64,000 nt of DNA. Origin: Flavobacterium sp. N502540 (GTDB lineage: Bacteria; Bacteroidota; Bacteroidia; Flavobacteriales; Flavobacteriaceae). Positions 7,956 through 17,099 of the stretch are shown in pieces. The position numbers and the translations under genes are program-made. The stretch is taken from NCBI RefSeq assembly GCF_025947365.1, contig NZ_CP110012.1, positions 3,410,001-3,474,000 on the forward strand. Direction: 5' to 3'. The notes below the pieces were generated by a model. The model did no database searches. It had not been told where the DNA came from and saw nothing but the letters and a program-made list of their open reading frames with translations. Each line of letters begins with the position of its first letter. Position 1 is the first letter of the stretch.

Positions 7956-8828
7956 ATGAAGACGATTGCCCCTGCTCTTGAAGTGATATCTAATTCTTAC
8001 GGAAGCTCCTTTACGTATACCAAACATGCGGAAAAAACGAACAGTAAGGCACATTTATGGCATTATCATCCCGAAATTGAGCTGGTTTACATCAATGGGG
8101 GAGCAGGTAAAAGGCAAATTGGGAGCCATGTTTCTTATTACACCAATGGCAGTTTACTTTTGATAGGGGCCAATCTGCCACATTGCGGTTTTACGAATGA
8201 AATGACGGGGAATACAGACGAAACGGTCATTCATATTAAACCTGAATTTTTGGGCAATGATTTTTTTGTGGCACCCGAAATGAAAAAAGTTCGTAATGTT
8301 TTGAATCAGTCAAAAGGAGGAATCGCTTTTGGAGGAGAAACGAAGAAAAATGTAGGTAAAAGAATCGAGATGATGGAGAATCAGCTTCCGTTTGAACGTT
8401 TGCTTACGCTTTTAAGTATTTTGGATGAGTTAGATGCATCAGAAGAATATACGGTTCTAAATGCCGATGGTTTTTCATTAGAATTGCAGACTCAGGATAA
8501 TGACCGAATGAATGTAATTTTTAATTATGTGAAAGATCATTTTCAGGAATCGATTGCTATAGATGAAGTTTCGAGTTTGATCAGTATGACAACACCTTCT
8601 TTTTGTCGATACTTTAAAAAAATCTCCAATAAAACGTTTACCGAATTTGTAAACGAATACCGTTTGGTACACGCCTCAAAGCTTTTGGCGGAGAAACCTA
8701 TAAGTATTAATGAAGTTTGTTATGAAAGCGGATTTAATAATTTTAGTCACTTCAGTAAATCTTTTAAACAGTACACCGGTAAAAGTGCTTCGCAATACCG
8801 AAATGAACATAAAATTGTAATTCAGTAA
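7956..8828 (+). CDS. AraC family transcriptional regulator with cupin sensor domain
   Basis: The start was set at 7956 (MKTIAPALEV), 14 codons inside the longest frame. The 290-residue protein has an N-terminal cupin-type sensor region (H-L-W-H-Y-H-P-E-I-E-L near residue 35; G-A-N-L-P-H-C near 75). The C-terminal double helix-turn-helix spans about residues 190-285: S-S-L-I-S-M-T-T-P-S-F-C-R-Y-F-K-K, then I-N-E-V-C-Y-E-S-G-F-N-N-F-S-H-F-S-K-S-F-K. Members bind a small molecule, often a sugar, and control nearby genes. The shared 44-bp element before this gene and two small secreted protein genes suggests that it may regulate them and itself; this is inference. Confidence 0.9.
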   Translation: MKTIAPALEVISNSYGSSFTYTKHAEKTNSKAHLWHYHPEIELVYINGGAGKRQIGSHVSYYTNGSLLLIGANLPHCGFTNEMTGNTDETVIHIKPEFLGNDFFVAPEMKKVRNVLNQSKGGIAFGGETKKNVGKRIEMMENQLPFERLLTLLSILDELDASEEYTVLNADGFSLELQTQDNDRMNVIFNYVKDHFQESIAIDEVSSLISMTTPSFCRYFKKISNKTFTEFVNEYRLVHASKLLAEKPISINEVCYESGFNNFSHFSKSFKQYTGKSASQYRNEHKIVIQ

Positions 8829-8838
8829 AAGTTTTGTA

Positions 8839-9500
8839 GTTGCACAGAGACTCGCGAAGAAATCACACAGAGATTCACGAAAAAAACGCAGAGATACACG
8901 AAGTTTTTTAATCTTTTGTGTATCTCTGCGTGTCCTTTGTGCTTTTTTGTGGGATTCTGTTGTTTCACAGAGACCCGCGAAGAAATAACACAGAGACCCA
9001 CGAAGTTTTTTAATCTTTTGCGTATCTCTGCGTGTCCTTTGGGCTTCTTTGTGGAATTCTGTTGTTGCACAGAGACTCGTGAAGAGATCACACAGAGATT
9101 CACGAAAAAAAGCACAGAGATACAGGAAGTTTTTTAATCTTTTGTGTATCTCTGCGTGTCCTTTGTGCTTTTTTGTGGGATTCTGTTGTTTCACAGAGAC
9201 CCACGAAGAAATAGCACAGAGACCCACGAAGTTTTTTAATCTTTTGCGTATCTCTGCGTGTCCTTTGGGCTTCTTTGTGGAATTCTGTTGTTGCACAGAG
9301 ACTTACGAAGAAATCACACAGAGATTCACGAAAAAAAGCACAGAGATACACGAAGTTTTTTAATCTTTTGTATATCTCTGCGTGTCCTTTGTGCTTCTTT
9401 GTGGAATTCTGTTGTTTCACAATGACTCGCGAAGAAATAACACAGAGGTACACAAATATTTTTTTAGCCTTTGTGCCTCTTTGTGTCTCTTTGTGGAATT
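8839..9500. repeat. Tandem array, about 225-bp period, three units of paired palindromes
   Basis: The phrase GTTGCACAGAGACT recurs at 8839, 9064 and 9290, giving periods of 225 and 226. Each unit has two half-units of about 112 bp built round the hairpin CGCAGAGATACACGAAG / CTTTTGTGTATCTCTGCG. Because of these palindromes, open frames exist on both strands through most of the array, with low-complexity peptides. No gene is supported between 8829 and 9677. The array may act as a terminator or structured RNA after the AraC gene; this is not shown. Confidence 0.85.
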
Positions 9501-9677
9501 ATGTTGCTTCCTGTAATTGGTGTAAATCAGTGTGATTTGCGAAAGAAAAAACATTAGAGTTTTAAATAAAAAAAATCAAACAAATTCCCCAATTCAGTAC
9601 CGAAAAAACAATCAGATTTTTCATATGGTTTATGCTGAAAAAGTTATATTTACAAACCTTAATCAGAAAATTTAACT

Positions 9678-10547
9678 ATGAAAAACTTTAAGATTTTAGT
9701 GTTTGCTGTTCTTATGGGGATCTCTTCAATGAGTTATGCCGCAAAAGTTGATACCCTTCAAGTTGCGAGTACAGCTATGAGTAAAACTTACAAAGCGGCA
9801 GTTGTTTTACCCAATTCGTATGCCAAAAGCAAAGCTTCATTTCCGGTAATGTATTTACTGCATGGTGCTTACGGACATTTTAGCGATTGGTTGAAAAACA
9901 CGCCCAATAAGAAATTAGTACAAAATTTATCCGATCAGTACAATTTGATCATTGTCATGCCTGAAGGGGAGACTTTTAGTTTTTATTTGGATAGTCCGGT
10001 AAACAAAGGAAGTCAGTTCGAAACCTTTATCACACAAGAGGTCGTTCAAAAAGTAGATAAAACATACCGAACCATAAACAACAGGAGCGGAAGGGTAATC
10101 ACGGGACTTTCTATGGGAGGTCACGGTGCTTTGTATTTGTCGGCCAAGCATCCTGATTTGTTTTGTGCTGCCGGAAGTATGAGTGGTGCAGTAGATATGG
10201 GAGTGATGTTACAGAGGGATGCATCGGCACAGGTGGTGAAATTAATGCAACCTGTTTTCGGGGATAAAAGTGACAGTTCTGAAATGTATGCGCAATATGC
10301 TGTACTGGGAATGCTGGACAAACTTAAAGCAAATAAACTCCCTTTGATTATAGATTGTGGTGTTGATGATTTTCTGATAGAACCTAACAGAGAATTACAC
10401 CGAAGATTGGTTTACAACAAAGTAGATCACGATTATACCGAACGTGCGGGAGCGCATACTTGGGAGTATTGGGAGAATTCATTGCCTTATCACGCTTTAT
10501 TTTTTAACAAAATACTGCTTAAAAATCAGCAGGTTATAAGAAAATAA
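9678..10547 (+). CDS. Secreted alpha/beta-hydrolase, putative esterase (esterase D-like)
   Basis: The 289-residue protein has a signal peptide ending at SYAAK. The mature enzyme shows M-Y-L-L-H-G-A-Y-G (oxyanion strand and loop, near residue 58), the nucleophile elbow G-L-S-M-G-G-H-G-A near 143, a probable acid D in D-C-G-V-D-D-F, and a catalytic His in G-A-H-T-W-E-Y-W near 260. This is the layout of the S-formylglutathione hydrolase/feruloyl esterase family (Pfam Esterase). Export argues for action on extracellular esters, such as acylated glycans, rather than formaldehyde detoxification. A TATATTTA box lies at 9645-9652, about 25 nt upstream. Confidence 0.85.
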   Translation: MKNFKILVFAVLMGISSMSYAAKVDTLQVASTAMSKTYKAAVVLPNSYAKSKASFPVMYLLHGAYGHFSDWLKNTPNKKLVQNLSDQYNLIIVMPEGETFSFYLDSPVNKGSQFETFITQEVVQKVDKTYRTINNRSGRVITGLSMGGHGALYLSAKHPDLFCAAGSMSGAVDMGVMLQRDASAQVVKLMQPVFGDKSDSSEMYAQYAVLGMLDKLKANKLPLIIDCGVDDFLIEPNRELHRRLVYNKVDHDYTERAGAHTWEYWENSLPYHALFFNKILLKNQQVIRK

Positions 10548-10636
10548 TAGAAAAATCGAATAAGAACGGTATCAAATATTTTTTTTGGTTTGATTTTTGG
10601 GATACCTTTATGTATAATTTTAAAAAAACAAATATT

Positions 10637-11167
10637 ATGAAAAAGATACTTACCTTATTTGCAGTTGCAGTCGTTGGACTAATCGGATTTTCAAGTTGTG
10701 AAGGACCAGAAGGACCAGTAGGGCCTCCGGGAATAGATGCTGCAATTCCTTATGTTTATGAAGTTAATGCCAATTTTGTTGGACCAAATTATTCTGTTAC
10801 CAACACACCTTCAGGTATGTTGTCAGGAGATAATATTTTAGTGTATGAATTAGTAAGTACAAGCGGACCGGATAGCTGGGCATTATTACCTCAGGTATAC
10901 TACTTCAACAATGGTTTGGAAACTGCTCAATATAACTATACTTTTTCGAAAAATAGAGTTACAATCTTTATTACGGGTAGTTTAAGTGATTATTCACAAT
11001 TGCCGAGTAGTTTTAGATTAGGAAAAGTATTCAGAGTAGTTATTATTCCTGGAGATGATGGAGTAAATGCAAAAACTGGAAAAAAAGTAACAACTGATAA
11101 TTTAGATTATAACGCGGTTATCAAAAAGTACAATATTGATGATAGTAATGTTAAGAAATTAAACTAA
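10637..11167 (+). CDS. Lipoprotein with short collagen-like segment
   Basis: The start was set at 10637 (MKKILTLFAV). The 176-residue protein has a type II signal peptide with lipobox F-S-S-C, immediately followed by a collagen-like Gly-rich run (G-P-E-G-P-V-G-P-P-G). The rest is a predicted beta-rich domain that I do not recognise. Such proteins are common outer-membrane-anchored lipoproteins in Flavobacterium, with unknown role. A perfect bidirectional terminator follows. Confidence 0.8.
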   Translation: MKKILTLFAVAVVGLIGFSSCEGPEGPVGPPGIDAAIPYVYEVNANFVGPNYSVTNTPSGMLSGDNILVYELVSTSGPDSWALLPQVYYFNNGLETAQYNYTFSKNRVTIFITGSLSDYSQLPSSFRLGKVFRVVIIPGDDGVNAKTGKKVTTDNLDYNAVIKKYNIDDSNVKKLN

Positions 11168-11183
11168 TCATTGGGCATAAAAT

Positions 11184-11214
11184 AAAAAAGGAGATCGTTA
11201 CGATCTCCTTTTTT
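11184..11214. terminator. Bidirectional terminator
   Basis: A 14-bp stem (AAAAAAGGAGATCG / CGATCTCCTTTTTT) with loop TTA, extended by A/T-rich pairing, between convergent genes. Confidence 0.9.
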
Positions 11215-11236
11215 TATTTTATGCTATTTTTAAATG

Positions 11237-12202
11237 TTATTCCTTACTTGTATCAGTAAGTTCTTTCTCTGCTCCAAATTTTAAAGAAACCAGAATGCCG
11301 GCTAAAAGTGAAAGAGCAATGAAGGCTAAAGACGCCCATTCCGGTACGTGAATGAAGTCGTGAAGCAGCATTTTTAATCCTACGAAACTTAAAATAGCAA
11401 TAAGACTGTATTCCAGATAGCTGAATTTTGCCAGCATATTGGCTAAGAAAAAGTACATCGAACGTAATCCCAGTATGGCAAAAATATTAGAGCTGAACAC
11501 TAAAAAAGGATCAGAAGTAATAGCCAGAATTGCCGGTACACTGTCTACGGCAAAAAGCACATCCATGAATTCGATCACAATCAGTGCTACAAATAATGGA
11601 GTGGCTGCTTTTTTTGCTGTTTTTGTGGGAATGAAGAATTTTTCTCCCTCCATATGGGAAGTGATCGGAATGATTTTTCCTAATGTTTTATAAATGAAAG
11701 AATCTTTCGGCTGAAAATCTTCATCTTCGCCCGTGAACAACATCTTGATTGCGGTGAATAGCAGAAAGGCTCCAAATAAATAAGTAGTCCATGCAAATTT
11801 ATTGATCAGCATTACACCAAAGAAAATCATTAGTCCACGGAAAACAACAGCTCCCAGGATTCCCCAGAATAAAACACGATGCTGGTATTTTTGTGGTATT
11901 TTGAACGATGCAAAAATAATGGCGATCACAAAAATATTATCCACACTTAAAGATAACTCAATCAGATAACCGGTTATAAACTTCATGGAAGCTACGGCAG
12001 GTTTCAGATTGTCAGGATTTGCGATGTAATCTGTAGTGTAGAGCCAATAGATAACTCCTGAAAAAAGAAAGGATAGGGTTACCCAGATCAGTGTCCATTT
12101 ACTTGCTTCTTTGGTGCTGATAATATGTGGGGTTTTGTTGAAAACGCCTAAGTCTAAAGCGAGAATAAGTGCAACTGCTATTAAAAAGAAAATCCAAACC
12201 AT
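11237..12202 (-). CDS. TerC/Alx family integral membrane protein
   Basis: The 321-residue protein has about nine hydrophobic segments. Typical TerC family motifs are present: E-L-S-L-S-V-D-N-I-F-V in an early helix and M-D-V-L-F-A-V-D-S-V-P-A-I-L in the second half, giving the paired acidic residues inside the membrane. Family members (Alx, YceF/YkoY type) are implicated in manganese efflux and tellurite resistance. The C-terminus is charged and cytoplasmic by appearance. It stands alone between the terminator at 11184 and the terminator of the glutamine synthetase gene. No manganese riboswitch was recognised upstream. Confidence 0.85.
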   Translation of the reverse strand: MVWIFFLIAVALILALDLGVFNKTPHIISTKEASKWTLIWVTLSFLFSGVIYWLYTTDYIANPDNLKPAVASMKFITGYLIELSLSVDNIFVIAIIFASFKIPQKYQHRVLFWGILGAVVFRGLMIFFGVMLINKFAWTTYLFGAFLLFTAIKMLFTGEDEDFQPKDSFIYKTLGKIIPITSHMEGEKFFIPTKTAKKAATPLFVALIVIEFMDVLFAVDSVPAILAITSDPFLVFSSNIFAILGLRSMYFFLANMLAKFSYLEYSLIAILSFVGLKMLLHDFIHVPEWASLAFIALSLLAGILVSLKFGAEKELTDTSKE

Positions 12203-12380
12203 TAGGGTATTTTTTTAGTGATTCACAAAGATAGTTTTTAAATTATATCAATTATAATTATTTATCCAGTCTGTCTTTTTGGGCGTAACCAGAGCGTTAA
12301 GTAATAAAAAGTTACTTGCAAAATTTCAATGTTTACGCAAATTCTGTCTTTTCGACTGAAAGCACAAATAATACTATAAA

Positions 12381-12409
12381 AAAAGTGCCAACATTACGTT
12401 AGCACTTTT
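12381..12409 (-). terminator. Terminator of class II glutamine synthetase gene
   Basis: The arms AAAGTGCCAAC / GTTAGCACTTT have one mismatch, and a T run follows on the minus strand. It lies 20 nt past the stop codon. Confidence 0.85.
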
Positions 12410-12429
12410 GTGTATGTTTTAAATCTGAA

Positions 12430-13446
12430 TTACAATGCTGATTTTACAGTTTTGATAATTCTTGCAGCGATTTTATAAGGATCACCGTTTGAAGCAGGTC
12501 TTCTGTCTTCTAGCCAGCCTTTCCATCCTTTTTGTACCGTCATTAATGGAATTCTGATAGAGCATCCTCTGTCTGAAACACCATAAGAGAAATCGTGAAT
12601 AGAAGCGGTTTCGTGTTTACCGGTTAAACGTTGGTCGTTGTAAGCTCCGTAAACTGCAATGTGCTCTGCAGTAACAGGTCTGAAAGCTTCACAGATTCTT
12701 TCGTAAGTTGCCTGGTCTCCACATGTTCTTAGTACTTCGTTAGAGAAGTTAGCATGCATACCTGAACCATTCCAGTCTGTATCTCCAAGTGGTTTTGGGT
12801 GGTACTCAATATAGTAACCGTATTTTTCAGTCAAACGATCTAATAAATAACGAGCAACCCAGATTTCGTCTCCGGCTTTTTTAGCACCTTTAGCGAATAA
12901 TTGAAATTCCCATTGTCCGCAGGCAACTTCCTGGTTGATTCCTTCAAAATTAATTCCGGCTGCGATACAAAGATCAGCATGCTCTTCCACTAATTTTCTT
13001 CCGTGAGTATTTTTTCCACCTACTGAGCAGTAGTACATCCCTTGTGGAGCAGGGTAACCTCCAACCGGAAATCCAAGTGGAAGCTGAGTTTTTGTATCCA
13101 TGATAAAATACTCTTGTTCAAATCCGAACCAAAAATCATCATTATCATCATCAATTGTAGCTCTACCGTTAGAAGGGTGTGGCGTTCCGTCAGCATACAT
13201 AACTTCTGACATTACTAACCATCCGTTGATACGGGTTGGATCCGGATATATTGCAACAGGAACCAAAAGACAGTCAGAAGATCCACCTTCGGCTTGTTTA
13301 GTAGAGGAACCATCAAATGACCAGTTTCCTAGTTCTTCTAATGTTCCTTTGAAATTTTCGTGCTCTTCAACTTTAGTTTTACTTCTAAGATTTTGGGTTG
13401 GTTCATATCCGTCTAACCAAATGTATTCTAACTTAATTTTAGCCAT
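12430..13446 (-). CDS. glnII: Glutamine synthetase, class II (GSII, eukaryote-like)
   Basis: It catalyses ATP-dependent amidation of glutamate to glutamine in the cytoplasm. The 338-residue length is typical of GSII and well below the roughly 470 of GSI. The beta-grasp domain starts with I-W-L-D-G, and W-S-F-D-G-S-S-T is present near residue 43. Metal and substrate motifs include F-W-F-G-F-E-Q-E-Y-F (about 105), P-L-G-D-T-D-W-N-G-S-G-M-H-A-N (about 222) and a closing I-R-I-P region. It is divergent from a class III enzyme gene, which is unusual enough to suggest separate regulation of two isozymes. Confidence 0.95.
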   Translation of the reverse strand: MAKIKLEYIWLDGYEPTQNLRSKTKVEEHENFKGTLEELGNWSFDGSSTKQAEGGSSDCLLVPVAIYPDPTRINGWLVMSEVMYADGTPHPSNGRATIDDDNDDFWFGFEQEYFIMDTKTQLPLGFPVGGYPAPQGMYYCSVGGKNTHGRKLVEEHADLCIAAGINFEGINQEVACGQWEFQLFAKGAKKAGDEIWVARYLLDRLTEKYGYYIEYHPKPLGDTDWNGSGMHANFSNEVLRTCGDQATYERICEAFRPVTAEHIAVYGAYNDQRLTGKHETASIHDFSYGVSDRGCSIRIPLMTVQKGWKGWLEDRRPASNGDPYKIAARIIKTVKSAL

Positions 13447-13486
13447 AATAATATAAATTAATTTTCTTGTTTCTTTTTTGTTGGGA

Positions 13487-13518
13487 CAAATATAGATTTA
13501 TTTTTCTACTCCTAAAAA
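13487..13518 (-). promoter_or_regulatory. Predicted promoter of glnII (TATATTTG box)
   Basis: The minus-strand TATATTTG at 13487-13494 fits the Bacteroidota -7 consensus TAnnTTTG exactly. At the expected 20-nt spacing there is only TTTT, a weak -33. The leader would be about 35 nt. Confidence 0.55.
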
Positions 13519-13795
13519 TTAGGGGGCTATTTTGTTTGAACTAGTATTATTTTTTGGATAAGATTAATTTGTGAGGGGGTATATTTTGAAAAAAGTAATT
13601 TTTAATACCTTAAAAAGGCAAATTCGTAAAAATCAAGGATGTTTTTTAAATTTTTAGTTTAAGGAATTATGAAAAAATGTTTATTTAATGAATAATACTG
13701 CGGTGTTTTGTTATATTTCTTCGAATCAAATTCATTATTCTTTGAAAAAACCGCTTAATGTTGAAAAATCATCGAATAAAATTCTCTGGTTTATG

Positions 13796-13827
13796 TTTCA
13801 AACAGGGGTTTTTATTGATTATATTTG
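13796..13827 (+). promoter_or_regulatory. Predicted promoter of glnN (TTTC-N20-TATATTTG)
   Basis: TATATTTG at 13820-13827 is a full match to TAnnTTTG, with TTTC 20 nt upstream in place of TTTG. The distance to the start codon is about 48 nt. The 430-bp gap between the two synthetase genes holds both promoters and no further gene. Confidence 0.55.
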
Positions 13828-13875
13828 TTTCACTTTTTTAATGAAAATAATTACGAATTTTTAAACCTACTATAC

Positions 13876-16065
13876 ATGTCAACATTACGTTTCCAAGCTT
13901 TACAAGAAGCTTCCAACAGAAAGCCTGTACATTTTGAAGAAATAGACAGAAAGTCAAACATCTTTGGTTCAAATGTGTTTAATGAGAAAGCGATGAAGCA
14001 GTTTTTGACTTCGGATGCTTTAAAAGGAGTGAGAGATGCCGTTCAACACGGAACTAAGATAGACAGAAAACTGGCCGATTATATCGCCATGGGGATGAAA
14101 GAATGGGCATTATCAAAAGGTGTAACTCATTATACACACTGGTTTCAACCACTTACAGGTACAACAGCAGAAAAGCATGATGCGTTTTTTGAAACTTCTT
14201 ATGACGGAAGTGACCCTGTAGAGAAATTCGGAGGAGCTCAATTGGTACAGCAGGAGCCTGATGCATCAAGTTTTCCGAATGGAGGAATAAGAAATACATT
14301 TGAGGCAAGAGGGTATACCGCGTGGGATCCAACTTCTCCGGCATTTATATATGGTACAACCTTATGTATTCCGACCGTATTTATTGCCTATACAGGAGAA
14401 GCGCTCGATAATAAGATTCCATTATTAAGAGCACTGTCTGTTATGGATGAGGCAGCGACGGAAGTATGTAAATATTTCGATAAAAATGTAAAGAAAGTTA
14501 CCGCTACTTTAGGATGGGAACAGGAATACTTTTTAATTGATAAAGCATTAGCCAATTCACGTCCTGACTTAATGATGACAGGAAGAACCTTACTGGGACA
14601 TACTTCTGCAAAAGGACAACAATTAGACGATCATTATTTCGGTTCTATTCCAACACGCGCTTTAACGTATATGAGAGATTTAGAGCAGGAATGTATGTTG
14701 TTGGGGATTCCGGTAAAAACACGTCACAATGAGGTAGCGCCAAACCAATTCGAATTGGCTCCGATTTTTGAAGAAACCAATCTGGCTGTAGATCATAACT
14801 CTTTATTAATGGATGTGATGCAGCGTGTAGCGGAGCGTCATGATTTTAAAGTGTTGTTTCATGAAAAACCTTTTAAAGGAGTAAACGGTTCCGGAAAACA
14901 CAATAACTGGTCATTGGCAACAGATACAGGAGTTAATTTATTGAGTCCTAGTAAAACGCCAATGAGTAATCTACAGTTTTTAACTTTCTTTATCAATACA
15001 ATTAAAGCGGTTAACGATTACGAAACTTTATTGAGAGCGTCTATTGCCACGGCTAGCAACGATCATCGTTTGGGGGCTAATGAGGCGCCACCGGCAATTA
15101 TATCGGTTTTTATTGGAGCACAATTGTCTAAAGTATTAATAGAATTGGAAAGTGTAACCACTGGAAAATTGTCACCTGAAGAAAAAACAGACTTAAAGTT
15201 AAATGTAGTTGGAAAAATCCCGGATGTTCTTTTAGACAATACAGATCGTAACCGAACTTCTCCTTTTGCTTTTACCGGAAATAAATTTGAGTTTAGAGCT
15301 GTAGGTTCAAATGCCAATTGTTCCAATGCGATGACGACTCTGAATGCTATTGTGGCCAAACAATTAAGAGACTTTAAAACAGAGGTAGACGCTTTGATCG
15401 AATCTAAAGACATGAAAAAAGACGATGCAATCTTTAATGTTTTGAGAGAATACATCAAGCAGTCTAAAAAAATACTTTTTGAAGGTGACGGATATAGCGA
15501 TGCCTGGGAAAAAGAAGCCGCTAAAAGAGGGTTAAGTAATTTTAAAACAACTCCGGAAGCTATTAAGGCTAAGGTTTCAAAACAAGCGTTGGAGTTATTT
15601 GACGAATTAGGAATTTTAAATCACGTAGAGGCAGAAGCCCGTTACGAAATTGAATTGGAAGAATACACTAAGAAAATTCAGATTGAAGGAAGAGTATTAG
15701 GGGATATTGCCAGAAATCATGTTATTCCGACGGCTATCCGCTATCAAAATACTTTAATTGAAAATGTAAAAGGATTAAAAGAAATTTTTGGTAAGGAATT
15801 CGAAACTATTGCAAAAGAGCAAATAGTTCTGATTAAAGAAATTTCAGGACATATTGAAGGAATCAATTCTAAAGTATTGGCTATGACGAGTGAACGAAGA
15901 ACGGCAAACCAATTGACTGATGCACAAAAAATGGCCGAAGCTTACTGCAATAACGTAAAGCCTTATTTTGAGGACATTCGTAATCATTGTGATAAATTAG
16001 AATTATTAGTAGATGATGAAAGCTGGACCCTAACGAAGTACAGAGAACTGTTGTTTACGAAGTAA
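13876..16065 (+). CDS. glnN: Glutamine synthetase, class III (GSIII)
   Basis: The start at 13876 (MSTLRFQALQEA) gives 729 residues, the usual GSIII length. Motifs include T-H-Y-T-H-W-F-Q-P-L-T-G near residue 80, L-G-W-E-Q-E-Y-F-L-I-D (metal-binding Glu) near 213, R-H-N-E-V-A-P-N-Q-F-E-L-A-P near 292, F-K-G-V-N-G-S-G-K-H-N-N-W-S (about 335) and R-L-G-A-N-E-A-P-P (about 398). The enzyme makes glutamine from glutamate and ammonium as a dodecamer and is the main GS in many Bacteroidota. It faces the class II gene across a shared regulatory gap. Confidence 0.95.
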   Translation: MSTLRFQALQEASNRKPVHFEEIDRKSNIFGSNVFNEKAMKQFLTSDALKGVRDAVQHGTKIDRKLADYIAMGMKEWALSKGVTHYTHWFQPLTGTTAEKHDAFFETSYDGSDPVEKFGGAQLVQQEPDASSFPNGGIRNTFEARGYTAWDPTSPAFIYGTTLCIPTVFIAYTGEALDNKIPLLRALSVMDEAATEVCKYFDKNVKKVTATLGWEQEYFLIDKALANSRPDLMMTGRTLLGHTSAKGQQLDDHYFGSIPTRALTYMRDLEQECMLLGIPVKTRHNEVAPNQFELAPIFEETNLAVDHNSLLMDVMQRVAERHDFKVLFHEKPFKGVNGSGKHNNWSLATDTGVNLLSPSKTPMSNLQFLTFFINTIKAVNDYETLLRASIATASNDHRLGANEAPPAIISVFIGAQLSKVLIELESVTTGKLSPEEKTDLKLNVVGKIPDVLLDNTDRNRTSPFAFTGNKFEFRAVGSNANCSNAMTTLNAIVAKQLRDFKTEVDALIESKDMKKDDAIFNVLREYIKQSKKILFEGDGYSDAWEKEAAKRGLSNFKTTPEAIKAKVSKQALELFDELGILNHVEAEARYEIELEEYTKKIQIEGRVLGDIARNHVIPTAIRYQNTLIENVKGLKEIFGKEFETIAKEQIVLIKEISGHIEGINSKVLAMTSERRTANQLTDAQKMAEAYCNNVKPYFEDIRNHCDKLELLVDDESWTLTKYRELLFTK

Positions 16066-16089
16066 TATTTTAGAATATACCCGATTAAG

Positions 16090-16119
16090 TCCCGTCTTTA
16101 TTGAGATGGGATTTTTTTT
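16090..16119 (+). terminator. Terminator of glnN
   Basis: The arms TCCCGTCT / AGATGGGA (one G-T pair) with a 6-nt loop are followed by a T run, 25 nt after the stop. Confidence 0.8.
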
Positions 16120-16189
16120 ATGTTTTCGTTAAAATAATGTCATTATGTTTTTATTTTAACAAATGTTTAAATTGAATTGTGATTAAATT

Positions 16190-16354
16190 ATGAAAAGTAG
16201 CTTTTTTCTTGCCAAGAAAAAAAGCGTTAAAGTAGTTCATCGAGATAGTTTTACACTTCATCGAAAAGTAATTAAGATATTGGAAAATAGGTATTTATAC
16301 CTGTTTTGGTTGGCGATAAGTTTTCTAATTTTGATCATGAAAGAAAGAAAATAA
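16190..16354 (+). CDS. Possible small membrane protein, 54 aa
   Basis: The ATG at 16190 opens a 54-codon frame to TAA at 16354. The peptide is Lys/Arg-rich at the N-terminus (K-K-K-S-V-K-V-V-H-R) and has a single hydrophobic stretch near the end (Y-L-Y-L-F-W-L-A-I-S-F-L-I-L-I-M) followed by K-E-R-K, the pattern of a tail-anchored small protein. It lies in the 340-bp gap before the curli cluster, which otherwise holds only a short dyad at 16394. No homolog is recognised and it may be chance. Confidence 0.35.
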   Translation: MKSSFFLAKKKSVKVVHRDSFTLHRKVIKILENRYLYLFWLAISFLILIMKERK

Positions 16355-16393
16355 GGCTTTGATTTTTATTTTCGAATGGAGATTTTGATTGCA

Positions 16394-16409
16394 TGATTTC
16401 CCTAAATCA
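16394..16409. promoter_or_regulatory. Short dyad upstream of the curli cluster
   Basis: TGATTT-CCCT-AAATCA, a perfect 6-bp dyad 50 nt before the major curlin start. It is a candidate operator only; no -7 box could be placed convincingly beside it. Confidence 0.3.
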
Positions 16410-16459
16410 CGCTGACCTACATAATAAAATGTATTAATAACCAATTAAATATATTTATT

Positions 16460-17086
16460 ATGAAAAGAGTAATTTTAAGCATCTCCGCGATGCTGTTTGT
16501 GGGAGTCGCAGCTTTTGCGCAAGGTAACATGAGTGATGTGGACCAAACAGGTTTATTAAATGGTGCACTGGTAGTTCAGGTAGGAGCAACTAATAGCTCA
16601 GATGTTGACCAAATAGGTATTGCCAACGTTGCAATTGTAGGACAGTACGGAGATGATAACGAGTCTACTGTTGGACAATTAGGAGGAGGAAATGTTGCTA
16701 TAGTAACACAAATCGGAGATAATAACGATTCTAGTATCACTCAAGGAATTTGGTTCGGTAATCTTGCAGTTACTACTCAAATTGGAGCTTACAACAATTC
16801 TGATGTGTTACAGATTGGTAACTTTAATACAGCTACTACTAATCAATTTGGTCTTGCCAATAACGCTTTGACTCTTCAATTCGGATATGACAATACCGCA
16901 TCTACCGATCAAATAGGACTGTTTAACAATGCAGCTACTCTACAATTAGGCTGGGATAACACCTCTAGTATTCAACAATACGGTGCCGGTAACTTTGCAG
17001 CTACTGCACAATTTGGAAATGATCATATGAGCACAGTTACTCAAACAGGTTTCTTAAATGGAAGTGTGGTAATTCAATCTAACTAA
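16460..17086 (+). CDS. csgA: Curlin major subunit (CsgA-like amyloid repeat protein)
   Basis: The 208-residue protein has a signal peptide ending A-F-A-Q. The whole mature chain is curlin repeats: about eight units of 22 residues, each with two Q-x-G-x-x-N half-repeats (for example QIGIANVAIVGQYGDDN). These stack into the cross-beta amyloid of curli fibres outside the cell. It is the first gene of the cluster and is separated from the minor curlin gene by a terminator-like hairpin. The very regular Gln/Asn/Gly composition fits the polymerising subunit rather than the nucleator. Confidence 0.9.
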   Translation: MKRVILSISAMLFVGVAAFAQGNMSDVDQTGLLNGALVVQVGATNSSDVDQIGIANVAIVGQYGDDNESTVGQLGGGNVAIVTQIGDNNDSSITQGIWFGNLAVTTQIGAYNNSDVLQIGNFNTATTNQFGLANNALTLQFGYDNTASTDQIGLFNNAATLQLGWDNTSSIQQYGAGNFAATAQFGNDHMSTVTQTGFLNGSVVIQSN

Positions 17087-17099
17087 GAATAAACCAGGA

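Noticed and set aside
8676..9535. Several open frames of 70-200 codons on both strands across the 225-bp repeats
   Set aside because: The frames overlap each other on both strands, are repetitive with Cys/Phe-rich peptides and follow the palindromic repeat period. They are not genes.
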